From Calliopsis andreniformis (Eukaryota; Arthropoda; Insecta; Hymenoptera; Andrenidae): a stretch of DNA of 64,000 nucleotides. Positions within the stretch are counted from its first letter, which is position 1. The number at the start of each line of letters is the position of its first letter. This document shows, piece after piece, positions 1-12,675 of this stretch. The stretch spans positions 930,001 through 994,000 of the forward strand of contig NW_027480548.1 of NCBI RefSeq assembly GCF_051401765.1. The letters are read 5' to 3'. A program made the translations under genes and the position numbers. The notes beneath the pieces are model-generated. The model searched no databases. It was not told the origin of the DNA and worked only from the letters and a program-made list of their open reading frames with translations.

Positions 1-3000
1 AGGATTGAGGATTGCAGATTGAGTATTGAGGATTGAAGATTGAGGATTGAGGATTGAGCATTGAGGATTGAGGATTGAGGATTGAGGATTGAGGATTGAG
101 GATTGAGGATTGAAGATTGAGTATTGAGGATTGAAGACTGACGATTGACGATTGAGGATTGCGGATTGAGTATTGAGGATTGAGGATTGAAGTTTTAGTA
201 TCGAGGATTGAAGATTGAGGATTGAAGATTGAGGATTGAGGATTGAGGATTGAGGATTGAAGTTTGAGTATTGAGGATTGAAGATTGAGGATTGAGGATT
301 GAGGATTGGGGATTGAGGATTGAAGATTGAGGATTGGGGACCGAGTGTTGAGTGTTGAGTGATGAGATTTGATGTTTGTGGATAGAGATTTGAAGATTGC
401 AGTTTGAGTATTGCGTATTGAAAACTCTGAACTGAGGATATTCTATTGAGGATTGAGGACTGACAACTGATTGTTGAGGACTGAGGGCCGAAGATTGATG
501 ATTCAGGATTGAGGATTCAGGATTGAGGTTTGAGGACTGAGGATTGAGGATTGAGGATTGAGTATTCAGGATTGAGGATTGAAGATAGAGGATTGGGTAT
601 TGAGGATTGAACATTGAGTATTGAGGGATGATGATTGAGGATTGAGGATTGAGGATTGAAGATTGAATATTGATGATTGAAGATTGAGGATTGAGGATTG
701 AGGGTTGTGGATTGAGGATTGAAGATTAAGGATTGGGGATTGAGGATTCAAGATTGAGGATTCAGGATTGAGGATTCAGAATTGTGGTTCGAGGTCTGAG
801 GATTGAGGATTGAAGATTGAGTATTGAGGATTGATGATTGAGGATTGAAGATTGAGGATTGAGGATTGAGGGTGAGGGCTGAGGGTTGAGGATTGAGGTT
901 TGAGGACAGAGGACTGAGGATTGAGGATTGAGAATTGAGGATTGAGGATTGATGATTGAAGATTGAAGACTGGGTATTGAGGATTGAGGATTGGGTATTG
1001 AGGATTGAAAAATGAGGATTGAGGATTGAGGATTGAGGATTGAGGAATGAAGATTGAGGATTGAGGATTGAGGATTGAGGATTGAAGATTGAGTATTGAG
1101 GAATGAAGAATGAGGATTGAGGATTGAGGATTAAGGATTGGGGATTGAAGATTGAGGATTGGGGACTGAGTGTTGAGGGTTGAGTCATGAGAATTGATGT
1201 TTATGGATAGAGATTTGAAGATTGCAGATTGAGTATTGCGTATTGAGAACTCTGAACTGAGGATATTCTATTGAGGATTGAGGATTGACAACTGATTGTT
1301 GAGGACTGAGGGCCGAAGATTGAGGATTCAGGATTGAGGATTCAGGATTGATGTTTGAAGATTGAGGATTGGGTATTGAGGATTGAACATTGAGGATTGA
1401 GGGATGAGGATTGAGGATTGAGGATTGAGGATTGAAGATTGAATATTGATGACTGAAGATTGAGGATTGAGGATTGAGGGTTGTGGATTGATGACGAGGA
1501 CTGAGGTTTGAGTATTGATGTTTGAAGTATGAGGATTGAGGATTCAGGATTGAGAATTGAGGATTGAGGATTGAAGATTGAGGATTCGGTATTGAGGACT
1601 GAAGAATGAGGATTGAGGATTGAGGATTGAGGATTGAGGATTGCAGATTGAGTATTGAGGATTGAAGATTGAGGATTGGTGATTGAGGATTGAGGATTGA
1701 GGAATGAAGATTGAGGATTGAGGATTGAGGATTGAGGATTGAACATTGAGTATTGAGGAATGAAGAATGAGGATTGAGGATTGAAGATTGAGGGTTGAGG
1801 ATTATGGATTGAAGATTGAGGATTTGGGACTGAGGATTGAGGATTGAGGATCGAGGATTGAGGATTGGGTATTGAGGATTGAATATTGAGGATTGAGGGA
1901 TGAGGATGGAGGATTGAGGATTGAGGATTGAGGATTGAGGATTGAGGATTGAGGATTGAGGATTGAAGATTGATTATTGAGGATTGAAGATTGAGGGTTG
2001 AGGATTATGGATTGAAGATTCAGGATTTGGGACTGAGTATTGAGGATTGAGGATCGAGGATTGAGGATTGAAGATTGAGTATTGATTATTGAAGATTGAG
2101 GGTTGAGGATTATGGATTGAAATTGAGGATTTGGGACTGAGGATTGAGGATTGAGGATCGAGGATTGAGGATTGGGTATTGAGGATTGAATATTGAGGAT
2201 TGAGGGATGAGGATGGAGGATTGAGGATTGAGGATTGAAGATTGAATATTTATGATTGAAGATTGAGGATTGAGGATTGAGGGTTGTGGATTGAGGACGA
2301 GGACTGAGGTTTGAGTATTGATGTTTGAAGTATGAGGATTGAGGATTCAGGATTGAGAATTGAGGATTGAGGGTTGAAGATTGAGGATTCGGTATTGAGG
2401 ATTGAAGAATGAGGATTGAGGATTGAGGATTGAGGATTGAGGATTGAGGATTGAGGATTGAGGATTGAAGATTGAGGATTGAGCATTGAGGACTGACGAT
2501 TGAGGATTGAGGATTGAGGTTTGAGGACTGAGGATTGAGGATTGAGGATTGATGATTGAAGATTGACGATTGAGGATTGAGGATTGAGGATTGAGGATTG
2601 GTGATTGAGGATTGAGGATTGAGGGTTGAGGATTGAAGATTGAGTATTGAGGATTGAAGATTGAGGATTGATGATTGATGATTGAGGATTTAGGTTTGAA
2701 GCTTGAGGATTGGGGACTGAGTATTGAGGGTTGAGTGATGAGAATTGATGTTTGTGGATAGAGATCTGAAGATTGCAGATTGAGTAATGAGTATTGAAAA
2801 CTGTGAATTGAGGATATTCCATTGAGGATTGGGGATTGACAACTGATTGTTGAGGACTGAGGGCCGAAGATTGAGGATTCAGGATTGAGGATTCAGGATT
2901 GAGAATTGAGGATTGAGGATTCAGGATTGAAGATTGAGGATTTGGAACTGAGGATTGAAGAATGAGGATTGAGGATTGAGGTATTGAGGATTGAGGATTG

Positions 3001-5530
3001 CAGATTGAGTATTGAGGAATGAAAATTGAGGATTGAGGGTTGAGTATTGAGGATTGAGGATTGAGGATTGAAGATTGAGGATTGAGGATTGAGGATTGAG
3101 GATTGAGGATGAGGGCTGAGGGTTGAGGATTGAGGTTTGAGGACTGAGGACTGAGGATTGAGGATTGAGAATTGAGGATTGAGGATTGAGGATTGAGGAT
3201 TGAAGATTGAGGATTCGGTATTGAGGATTGAAGATTGAGTATTGAGGATTGAGGATTGAGGATTGAAGATTGGGGATTGAGGATTGAGGATTGAGGATTG
3301 AGTATTGAGGATTGAAGATTGAGTATTGAGGATCGAAGATTGAGGATTGAGGATTGAGTATTGAGGATAGAGGATTGAAGATTGAGGATTGGGGATTGAG
3401 TATTGAAGATTGAGGATTCAGGATTGAGGATTCAGAATTGAGGTCTGAGGACTGAGGACAGAGGATTGAAGATTGAGTATTAAGGATTGAGGATTGTGGA
3501 TTGAATATTGAGGATTGAGGATTGAGGATGAAGGCTGAGGGTTCAGGATTGAGGTTTGAGGACTGAGGACTGAGGATTGAGGATTGAGAATTGAGGATTT
3601 AGGATTGAGGATTGAAGATTGAGGATTGGGTATTGAGGATTGAAGAATGAGGATTGAGGATTGAGGATTGAGGATCGAGGATTGAAGATTGAGAATTGAG
3701 GATTGAAGATTGGCGATTGAGGATTAAGGATTGAGGATTGAGGACTGAATATTGGGGACTGAGTGATGAGGGTCGAGTGGTGAGGATTGATGTTTGTGGA
3801 TAGAGATTTGAAGATTGCAGATTGAGTATTGCGTATTGAAAACTCTGAACTGAGGATATTCTATTGAGGATTGAAGATTGACAACTGATTGTTGAGGACT
3901 GATGGCCGAAGATTGAGGATTCAGGATTGAGGATTCGGAATTGAGGTTGGAGGACTGAGGATTGATGATTGAAGATTGGGTATTGAGGATTGAAGTTTGA
4001 GGATTCAGGATTGAGGATTGAGGATTGAGGATGTGGTCTGAGGGTTGAGGATTGAGGTTTGAGGACTGAGGGCTGAGGATTGAGGATTGAGAATTGAGGA
4101 TTGAGGATTGAGGATTGAAGATTGAGGATTGGGTATTGAGGATTGTAGATTGAGGATTGAGGATTGAGGATTGAGGATTGAGGAAAGAAGATTGAGTATT
4201 GAGGATTGAAGGCTGACGATTGAGGATTGGGGATTGAGGATTGAGTATTGAGGATTGAGGATTGAAGATTGACTATTGAGGATTGAAGATTGAGGATTGA
4301 GGTTTGGGGACTGAGGATTGAGGATTCAGGATTGAGGATTGAAGATTGACGATTGAGGATTGAGGATTGGGGATTGAGGATTGATGATTGAGGATTGAGG
4401 ATTGAGGGTTGAGGATTGAAGATTGAGTATTGACTAGTGAAGATTGAGGATTGATGATTGAGGATTGAGGATTGAGGTTTGAAGATTGAGGATTGGGGAC
4501 TGAGTATTGAGGTTTGAGTGATGAGAATTGATGTTTGTGGTTAGAGATCTGAAGATTGCAGATTGAGTAATGAGTATTGAAAACAGTGAATTGAGGATAT
4601 TCTATTGTGGATTGGGGATTGACAACTGATTGTTGAGGACTGAGGGCTGAAGGTTGAGGATTCAGGATTGAGGATTCAGGATTGAGAATTGAGGATTGAG
4701 GATTCAGGATTGAAGATTGAGGATTCGGTACAGATGATTGAAGAATGAGAATTGAGGATTGAGGATTGAGGATTGAGGATTGAGGAATGAAGATTGAGGA
4801 TTGAGGATTGAGGATTGAGGATTGAAGATTGAGTATTGAGGATTGAAGATTGAGGATTGAGGATTGAGGATTGAGGATTGAGGATTGAAGATTGCGGATT
4901 TGGGACTGAGTGTTGAGGCTTGAGTGATGAGAATTGATGTTTGTGCATAGAGATTTGACGATTGCAGATAGAGTATTGCGTATTGAAAGCTCTGAACTGG
5001 GGATATTCTATTGAGGATTGAGGATTGACAACTGATTGTTGAGGACTGAGTGCCGAAGATTGAGGATTCAGGATTGAGGATTCGGAATTGATGTTTGAGG
5101 GATGAGGATTGAGGATTGAAGATTGAGTATTGAGGATTGAAGATTGAGGATTGAGGATTGAGGATTGAGGATCGAGGATTGAAGATTGAGGATTGAGGAC
5201 TGAGGATGAGGGCTGAGGGTTGAGGATTGAGGTATGAGGACTGAGGACTGAGGATTGAGGATTGAGAATTGAGGATTGAGGATTGAGGATTAAAGATTGA
5301 GGATTGGGTATTGATGATTGAAGAATGAGGATTGAGGATTGAGGATTGAGGATTGAGGATTGAAGATTGAGTATTGAGGATTGAAGGCTGACGATCGAGG
5401 ATTGAGGATTGAGGATTGAGTATTGAGGATTCAGGATTGGAGATTGAGTATTGGGGATTGAAGATTGAGGATTGAGGTTTGGGGACTGAGGATTGAGGAT
5501 TGAGGATTGAGGATTGAAGATTGAGTATTG
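1..5530 (+). repeat. Segmental unit A, copy 1
   Basis: Matches 5566 onward at offset 5565 for about the first 620 bp. It then matches at offset 5153 from about 1060 to about 5520. The change of offset is a 412 bp difference. It holds islands at 371, 1196, 2747, 3789, 4530 and 4936 and cassette II at 1517 and 2320. The left end is not in the window. A local triplication of a GAGGGTT-GAGGATTATGG block lies at about 1780, 1985 and 2090; the third copy has lost one G. Confidence 0.88.
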
Positions 5531-8500
5531 AGGATTGAAGATTGAGGATTGAGGATTGAGGATCGAGGATTGAGGATTGCAGATTGAGTATTGAGGATTG
5601 AAGATTGAGGATTGAGGATTGAGCATTGAGGATTGAGGATTGAGGATTGAGGATTGAGGATTGAGGATTGAGGATTGAAGATTGAGTATTGAGGATTGAA
5701 GACTGACGATTGACGATTGAGGATTGCGGATTGAGTATTGAGGATTGAGGATTGAAGTTTTAGTATCGAGGATTGAAGATTGAGGATTGAAGATTGAGGA
5801 TTGAGGATTGAGGATTGAGGATTGAAGTTTGAGTATTGAGGATTGAAGATTGAGGATTGAGGATTGAGGATTGGGGATTGAGGATTGAAGATTGAGGATT
5901 GGGGACCGAGTGTTGAGTGTTGAGTGATGAGATTTGATGTTTGTGGATAGAGATTTGAAGATTGCAGTTTGAGTATTGCGTATTGAAAACTCTGAACTGA
6001 GGATATTCTATTGAGGATTGAGGACTGACAACTGATTGTTGAGGACTGAGGGCCGAAGATTGATGATTCAGGATTGAGGATTCAGGATTGAGGTTTGAGG
6101 ACTGAGGATTGAGGATTGAGGATTGAGTATTCAGGATTGAGGATTGAAGATAGAGGATTGGGTATTGAGGATTGAACATTGAGTATTGAGGGATGATGAT
6201 TGAGGATTGAGGATTGAGGATTGAGGATTGAGGATTGAAGATTGAGTATTGAGGAATGAAGAATGAGGATTGAGGATTGAGGATTAAGGATTGGGGATTG
6301 AAGATTGAGGATTGGGGACTGAGTGTTGAGGGTTGAGTCATGAGAATTGATGTTTATGGATAGAGATTTGAAGATTGCAGATTGAGTATTGCGTATTGAG
6401 AACTCTGAACTGAGGATATTCTATTGAGGATTGAGGATTGACAACTGATTGTTGAGGACTGAGGGCCGAAGATTGAGGATTCAGGATTGAGGATTCAGGA
6501 TTGATGTTTGAAGATTGAGGATTGGGTATTGAGGATTGAACATTGAGGATTGAGGGATGAGGATTGAGGATTGAGGATTGAGGATTGAAGATTGAATATT
6601 GATGACTGAAGATTGAGGATTGAGGATTGAGGGTTGTGGATTGATGACGAGGACTGAGGTTTGAGTATTGATGTTTGAAGTATGAGGATTGAGGATTCAG
6701 GATTGAGAATTGAGGATTGAGGATTGAAGATTGAGGATTCGGTATTGAGGACTGAAGAATGAGGATTGAGGATTGAGGATTGAGGATTGAGGATTGCAGA
6801 TTGAGTATTGAGGATTGAAGATTGAGGATTGGTGATTGAGGATTGAGGATTGAGGAATGAAGATTGAGGATTGAGGATTGAGGATTGAGGATTGAACATT
6901 GAGTATTGAGGAATGAAGAATGAGGATTGAGGATTGAAGATTGAGGGTTGAGGATTATGGATTGAAGATTGAGGATTTGGGACTGAGGATTGAGGATTGA
7001 GGATCGAGGATTGAGGATTGGGTATTGAGGATTGAATATTGAGGATTGAGGGATGAGGATGGAGGATTGAGGATTGAGGATTGAGGATTGAGGATTGAGG
7101 ATTGAGGATTGAGGATTGAAGATTGATTATTGAGGATTGAAGATTGAGGGTTGAGGATTATGGATTGAAGATTCAGGATTTGGGACTGAGTATTGAGGAT
7201 TGAGGATCGAGGATTGAGGATTGAAGATTGAGTATTGATTATTGAAGATTGAGGGTTGAGGATTATGGATTGAAATTGAGGATTTGGGACTGAGGATTGA
7301 GGATTGAGGATCGAGGATTGAGGATTGGGTATTGAGGATTGAATATTGAGGATTGAGGGATGAGGATGGAGGATTGAGGATTGAGGATTGAAGATTGAAT
7401 ATTTATGATTGAAGATTGAGGATTGAGGATTGAGGGTTGTGGATTGAGGACGAGGACTGAGGTTTGAGTATTGATGTTTGAAGTATGAGGATTGAGGATT
7501 CAGGATTGAGAATTGAGGATTGAGGGTTGAAGATTGAGGATTCGGTATTGAGGATTGAAGAATGAGGATTGAGGATTGAGGATTGAGGATTGAGGATTGA
7601 GGATTGAGGATTGAGGATTGAAGATTGAGGATTGAGCATTGAGGACTGACGATTGAGGATTGAGGATTGAGGTTTGAGGACTGAGGATTGAGGATTGAGG
7701 ATTGATGATTGAAGATTGACGATTGAGGATTGAGGATTGAGGATTGAGGATTGGTGATTGAGGATTGAGGATTGAGGGTTGAGGATTGAAGATTGAGTAT
7801 TGAGGATTGAAGATTGAGGATTGATGATTGATGATTGAGGATTTAGGTTTGAAGCTTGAGGATTGGGGACTGAGTATTGAGGGTTGAGTGATGAGAATTG
7901 ATGTTTGTGGATAGAGATCTGAAGATTGCAGATTGAGTAATGAGTATTGAAAACTGTGAATTGAGGATATTCCATTGAGGATTGGGGATTGACAACTGAT
8001 TGTTGAGGACTGAGGGCCGAAGATTGAGGATTCAGGATTGAGGATTCAGGATTGAGAATTGAGGATTGAGGATTCAGGATTGAAGATTGAGGATTTGGAA
8101 CTGAGGATTGAAGAATGAGGATTGAGGATTGAGGTATTGAGGATTGAGGATTGCAGATTGAGTATTGAGGAATGAAAATTGAGGATTGAGGGTTGAGTAT
8201 TGAGGATTGAGGATTGAGGATTGAAGATTGAGGATTGAGGATTGAGGATTGAGGATTGAGGATGAGGGCTGAGGGTTGAGGATTGAGGTTTGAGGACTGA
8301 GGACTGAGGATTGAGGATTGAGAATTGAGGATTGAGGATTGAGGATTGAGGATTGAAGATTGAGGATTCGGTATTGAGGATTGAAGATTGAGTATTGAGG
8401 ATTGAGGATTGAGGATTGAAGATTGGGGATTGAGGATTGAGGATTGAGGATTGAGTATTGAGGATTGAAGATTGAGTATTGAGGATCGAAGATTGAGGAT

Positions 8501-10676
8501 TGAGGATTGAGTATTGAGGATAGAGGATTGAAGATTGAGGATTGGGGATTGAGTATTGAAGATTGAGGATTCAGGATTGAGGATTCAGAATTGAGGTCTG
8601 AGGACTGAGGACAGAGGATTGAAGATTGAGTATTAAGGATTGAGGATTGTGGATTGAATATTGAGGATTGAGGATTGAGGATGAAGGCTGAGGGTTCAGG
8701 ATTGAGGTTTGAGGACTGAGGACTGAGGATTGAGGATTGAGAATTGAGGATTTAGGATTGAGGATTGAAGATTGAGGATTGGGTATTGAGGATTGAAGAA
8801 TGAGGATTGAGGATTGAGGATTGAGGATCGAGGATTGAAGATTGAGAATTGAGGATTGAAGATTGGCGATTGAGGATTAAGGATTGAGGATTGAGGACTG
8901 AATATTGGGGACTGAGTGATGAGGGTCGAGTGGTGAGGATTGATGTTTGTGGATAGAGATTTGAAGATTGCAGATTGAGTATTGCGTATTGAAAACTCTG
9001 AACTGAGGATATTCTATTGAGGATTGAAGATTGACAACTGATTGTTGAGGACTGATGGCCGAAGATTGAGGATTCAGGATTGAGGATTCGGAATTGAGGT
9101 TGGAGGACTGAGGATTGATGATTGAAGATTGGGTATTGAGGATTGAAGTTTGAGGATTCAGGATTGAGGATTGAGGATTGAGGATGTGGTCTGAGGGTTG
9201 AGGATTGAGGTTTGAGGACTGAGGGCTGAGGATTGAGGATTGAGAATTGAGGATTGAGGATTGAGGATTGAAGATTGAGGATTGGGTATTGAGGATTGTA
9301 GATTGAGGATTGAGGATTGAGGATTGAGGATTGAGGAAAGAAGATTGAGTATTGAGGATTGAAGGCTGACGATTGAGGATTGGGGATTGAGGATTGAGTA
9401 TTGAGGATTGAGGATTGAAGATTGACTATTGAGGATTGAAGATTGAGGATTGAGGTTTGGGGACTGAGGATTGAGGATTCAGGATTGAGGATTGAAGATT
9501 GACGATTGAGGATTGAGGATTGGGGATTGAGGATTGATGATTGAGGATTGAGGATTGAGGGTTGAGGATTGAAGATTGAGTATTGACTAGTGAAGATTGA
9601 GGATTGATGATTGAGGATTGAGGATTGAGGTTTGAAGATTGAGGATTGGGGACTGAGTATTGAGGTTTGAGTGATGAGAATTGATGTTTGTGGTTAGAGA
9701 TCTGAAGATTGCAGATTGAGTAATGAGTATTGAAAACAGTGAATTGAGGATATTCTATTGTGGATTGGGGATTGACAACTGATTGTTGAGGACTGAGGGC
9801 TGAAGGTTGAGGATTCAGGATTGAGGATTCAGGATTGAGAATTGAGGATTGAGGATTCAGGATTGAAGATTGAGGATTCGGTACAGATGATTGAAGAATG
9901 AGAATTGAGGATTGAGGATTGAGGATTGAGGATTGAGGAATGAAGATTGAGGATTGAGGATTGAGGATTGAGGATTGAAGATTGAGTATTGAGGATTGAA
10001 GATTGAGGATTGAGGATTGAGGATTGAGGATTGAGGATTGAAGATTGCGGATTTGGGACTGAGTGTTGAGGCTTGAGTGATGAGAATTGATGTTTGTGCA
10101 TAGAGATTTGACGATTGCAGATAGAGTATTGCGTATTGAAAGCTCTGAACTGGGGATATTCTATTGAGGATTGAGGATTGACAACTGATTGTTGAGGACT
10201 GAGTGCCGAAGATTGAGGATTCAGGATTGAGGATTCGGAATTGATGTTTGAGGGATGAGGATTGAGGATTGAAGATTGAGTATTGAGGATTGAAGATTGA
10301 GGATTGAGGATTGAGGATTGAGGATCGAGGATTGAAGATTGAGGATTGAGGACTGAGGATGAGGGCTGAGGGTTGAGGATTGAGGTATGAGGACTGAGGA
10401 CTGAGGATTGAGGATTGAGAATTGAGGATTGAGGATTGAGGATTAAAGATTGAGGATTGGGTATTGATGATTGAAGAATGAGGATTGAGGATTGAGGATT
10501 GAGGATTGAGGATTGAAGATTGAGTATTGAGGATTGAAGGCTGACGATCGAGGATTGAGGATTGAGGATTGAGTATTGAGGATTCAGGATTGGAGATTGA
10601 GTATTGGGGATTGAAGATTGAGGATTGAGGTTTGGGGACTGAGGATTGAGGATTGAGGATTGAGGATTGAAGATTG
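5531..10676 (+). repeat. Segmental unit A, copy 2
   Basis: Near-identical to copy 1 wherever I compared them, except that the 412 bp at about 640-1060 of copy 1 is missing, with the join near 6210-6230. Islands: 5936, 6349, 7900, 8942, 9683, 10089. From about 7810 it is also the left part of the 4866 bp unit repeated next to it. Homology to copy 1 ends near 10673, where copy 1 reads GAGTATT and copy 2 reads GACGATT. Confidence 0.88.
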
Positions 10677-12675
10677 ACGATTGAGGCTTGAGGATTGAGG
10701 ATTGAGGATTGATGATTGAGGTTTGAGGATTGAGGATTGAGTGTTGTGGATTGAATATTGTGTATTGAGGATTGAAGATTGAGGATTGATGATTGAGGCT
10801 TGAGGATTTAGGTTTGAAGATTGAGGATTGGCGACTGAGCATTGAGGGTTGAGTGATGAGAATTGATGTTTGTGGATAGAGATCTGAAGATTGCAGATTG
10901 AGTAATGAGTATTGAAAACTGTGAATTGAGGATATTCTATTAAGGATTGGGGATTGACAACTGATTGTTGAGGACTGAGGGCTGAAGATTGAGGATTCAG
11001 GATTGAGGACTCGGGATTGAGAATTGAGGATTGAGGATTGAGGATTGAGCATTGAGGATTGGGTATTGAGGATTGAAGAATGAGGATTGAGGATTGAGGA
11101 TTGAGGATTGAGTGATGAGAATTGATGTTTGTCGATAGAGATCTGAAGATTGCAGATTTAGTAATGCGTATTGAAAACTGTGAATTGAGGATATTCTATT
11201 AAGGATTGGGGATTGACAACTGATTGTTGAGGACTGAGGGCTGAAGATTGATGATTCAGGATTGAGGATTCAGGATTGAGAATTGAGGATTGAGGATTCA
11301 GGATTGGTGATTGAGGATTCGGTACTGAGGATTGAAGAATGAGGATTGAGGATTGAGGATTGAGGATTGAGGAATGAAGATTGAGGATTGAGGATTGAGG
11401 ATTGAGGATTGAAGATTGAGTATTGAGGATTGAAGATTGAGGATTGTGGATTGAGGATTGAGGATTGAGGATTGAAGATTGCGGATTTGGGACTGAGTGT
11501 TGAGGCTTGAGTGATGAGAATTGATGTTTGTGGATAGAGATTTGAAGATTGCAGATTGAGTATTGCGTATTGAAAACTCTGAACTCAGGATATTCTATTG
11601 AGGATTGAGGATTGACAACTGATTGTTGAGGACTGAGGGCCGAAGATTGAGGATTCAGGATTGAGGATTCGGAATTGAGGTTTGAGGACTGAGGATTGAG
11701 GATTGAAGATTGAGTATTGAGGATTGAAGATTGAGGGTTGAGGATGAGGGCTGAGGGTTGAGGATTGAGGTTTGAGGACTGAGGACTGAGGATTGAGGAT
11801 TGAGAGTTGAGGATTGAGGATTGAGGATTGAAGATTGAGGATTGGGTATTGAGGATTGAAGAATGAGGATTGAGGACTGAGGATTGAGGATTGAGGATTG
11901 AAGATTGTGTATTGAGGACTGAGGGCTGAGGATTGAGGATTGAGGATTGGTTATTGAGGACTGAAGATTGAGTAGTGAGGATTGAGGATTGAGGATTGAG
12001 GATTGAGGATTGAGGCTGAGGGCTGAGGGTTGAGGATTGAGGTTTGAGGACTGAGGACTGAGGATTGAGGGTTGAGAATTCAGGATTGAGGTTTGAGGAT
12101 TGAGGATTGAGGATTGAAGATTGACTATTGAGGATTGTAGATTGAGTGTTGAGGATTGAGGATTGAAGATTGAGGATTTGGGACTGAGAAATGAGGATTG
12201 ACGATTGAGGATTGAAGATTGAGGATTGGGTATTGAGGATTGAAGAATGAGGATTGAGGATTCAGGATTGAGGATTGAGGATTGAAGATTGAGTATTGAG
12301 GATTGAAGATTGAGTGTTGAGGATTGAGGGTTGCAGATTGAGGATTTGGGACTGAGGATTGAGGATTGAGGATCGAGGATTGAAGATTGAGGATTGAGGA
12401 TTGAGGATGAGGGCTGAGGGTTGAGGATTGAGGTTTGAGGACTGAGGACTGAGGATTGAGGATTGAGAATTAAGGATTGAGGTTTGAGGATTAAAGATTG
12501 AGGATTGGGTATTGATGATTGAAGAATGAGGATTGAGAATTGAGTATTGAGTATTGAGGATTGAGGATTGAAGATTGAGTATTGAGGATTGAAGACTGAC
12601 GATTGAGGATTGAGGATTGAGGATTGAGGAGTGAGGATTGAGGGTTGAGGATTGAGAATTGAGGATTGAGGATTG
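10677..12675 (+). repeat. Right part of the 4866 bp unit
   Basis: This sequence follows copy 2 of unit A and is absent after copy 1. Islands: 10865 and 11124 (b) and 11523 (a). After 11.7 kb come about 1 kb of GATGAGGGCTGAGG cassettes with no island. It ends near 12675, where the sequence jumps back to the equivalent of 7810, the junction of a tandem duplication. Confidence 0.82.

Noticed and set aside
338..510. Island I as a gene fragment or inserted element (peptide SIHKHQFSS is conserved)
   Set aside because: The island divides into heptamers in phase with its surroundings, has no target-site duplication or terminal repeats, and the conserved peptide simply mirrors conserved DNA in one frame.
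5760..6341. Fusion protein joining frames seen at 195-614 and 748-1188
   Set aside because: The fusion is just the 412 bp difference between copies 1 and 2 of unit A, read through in a stop-free repeat.
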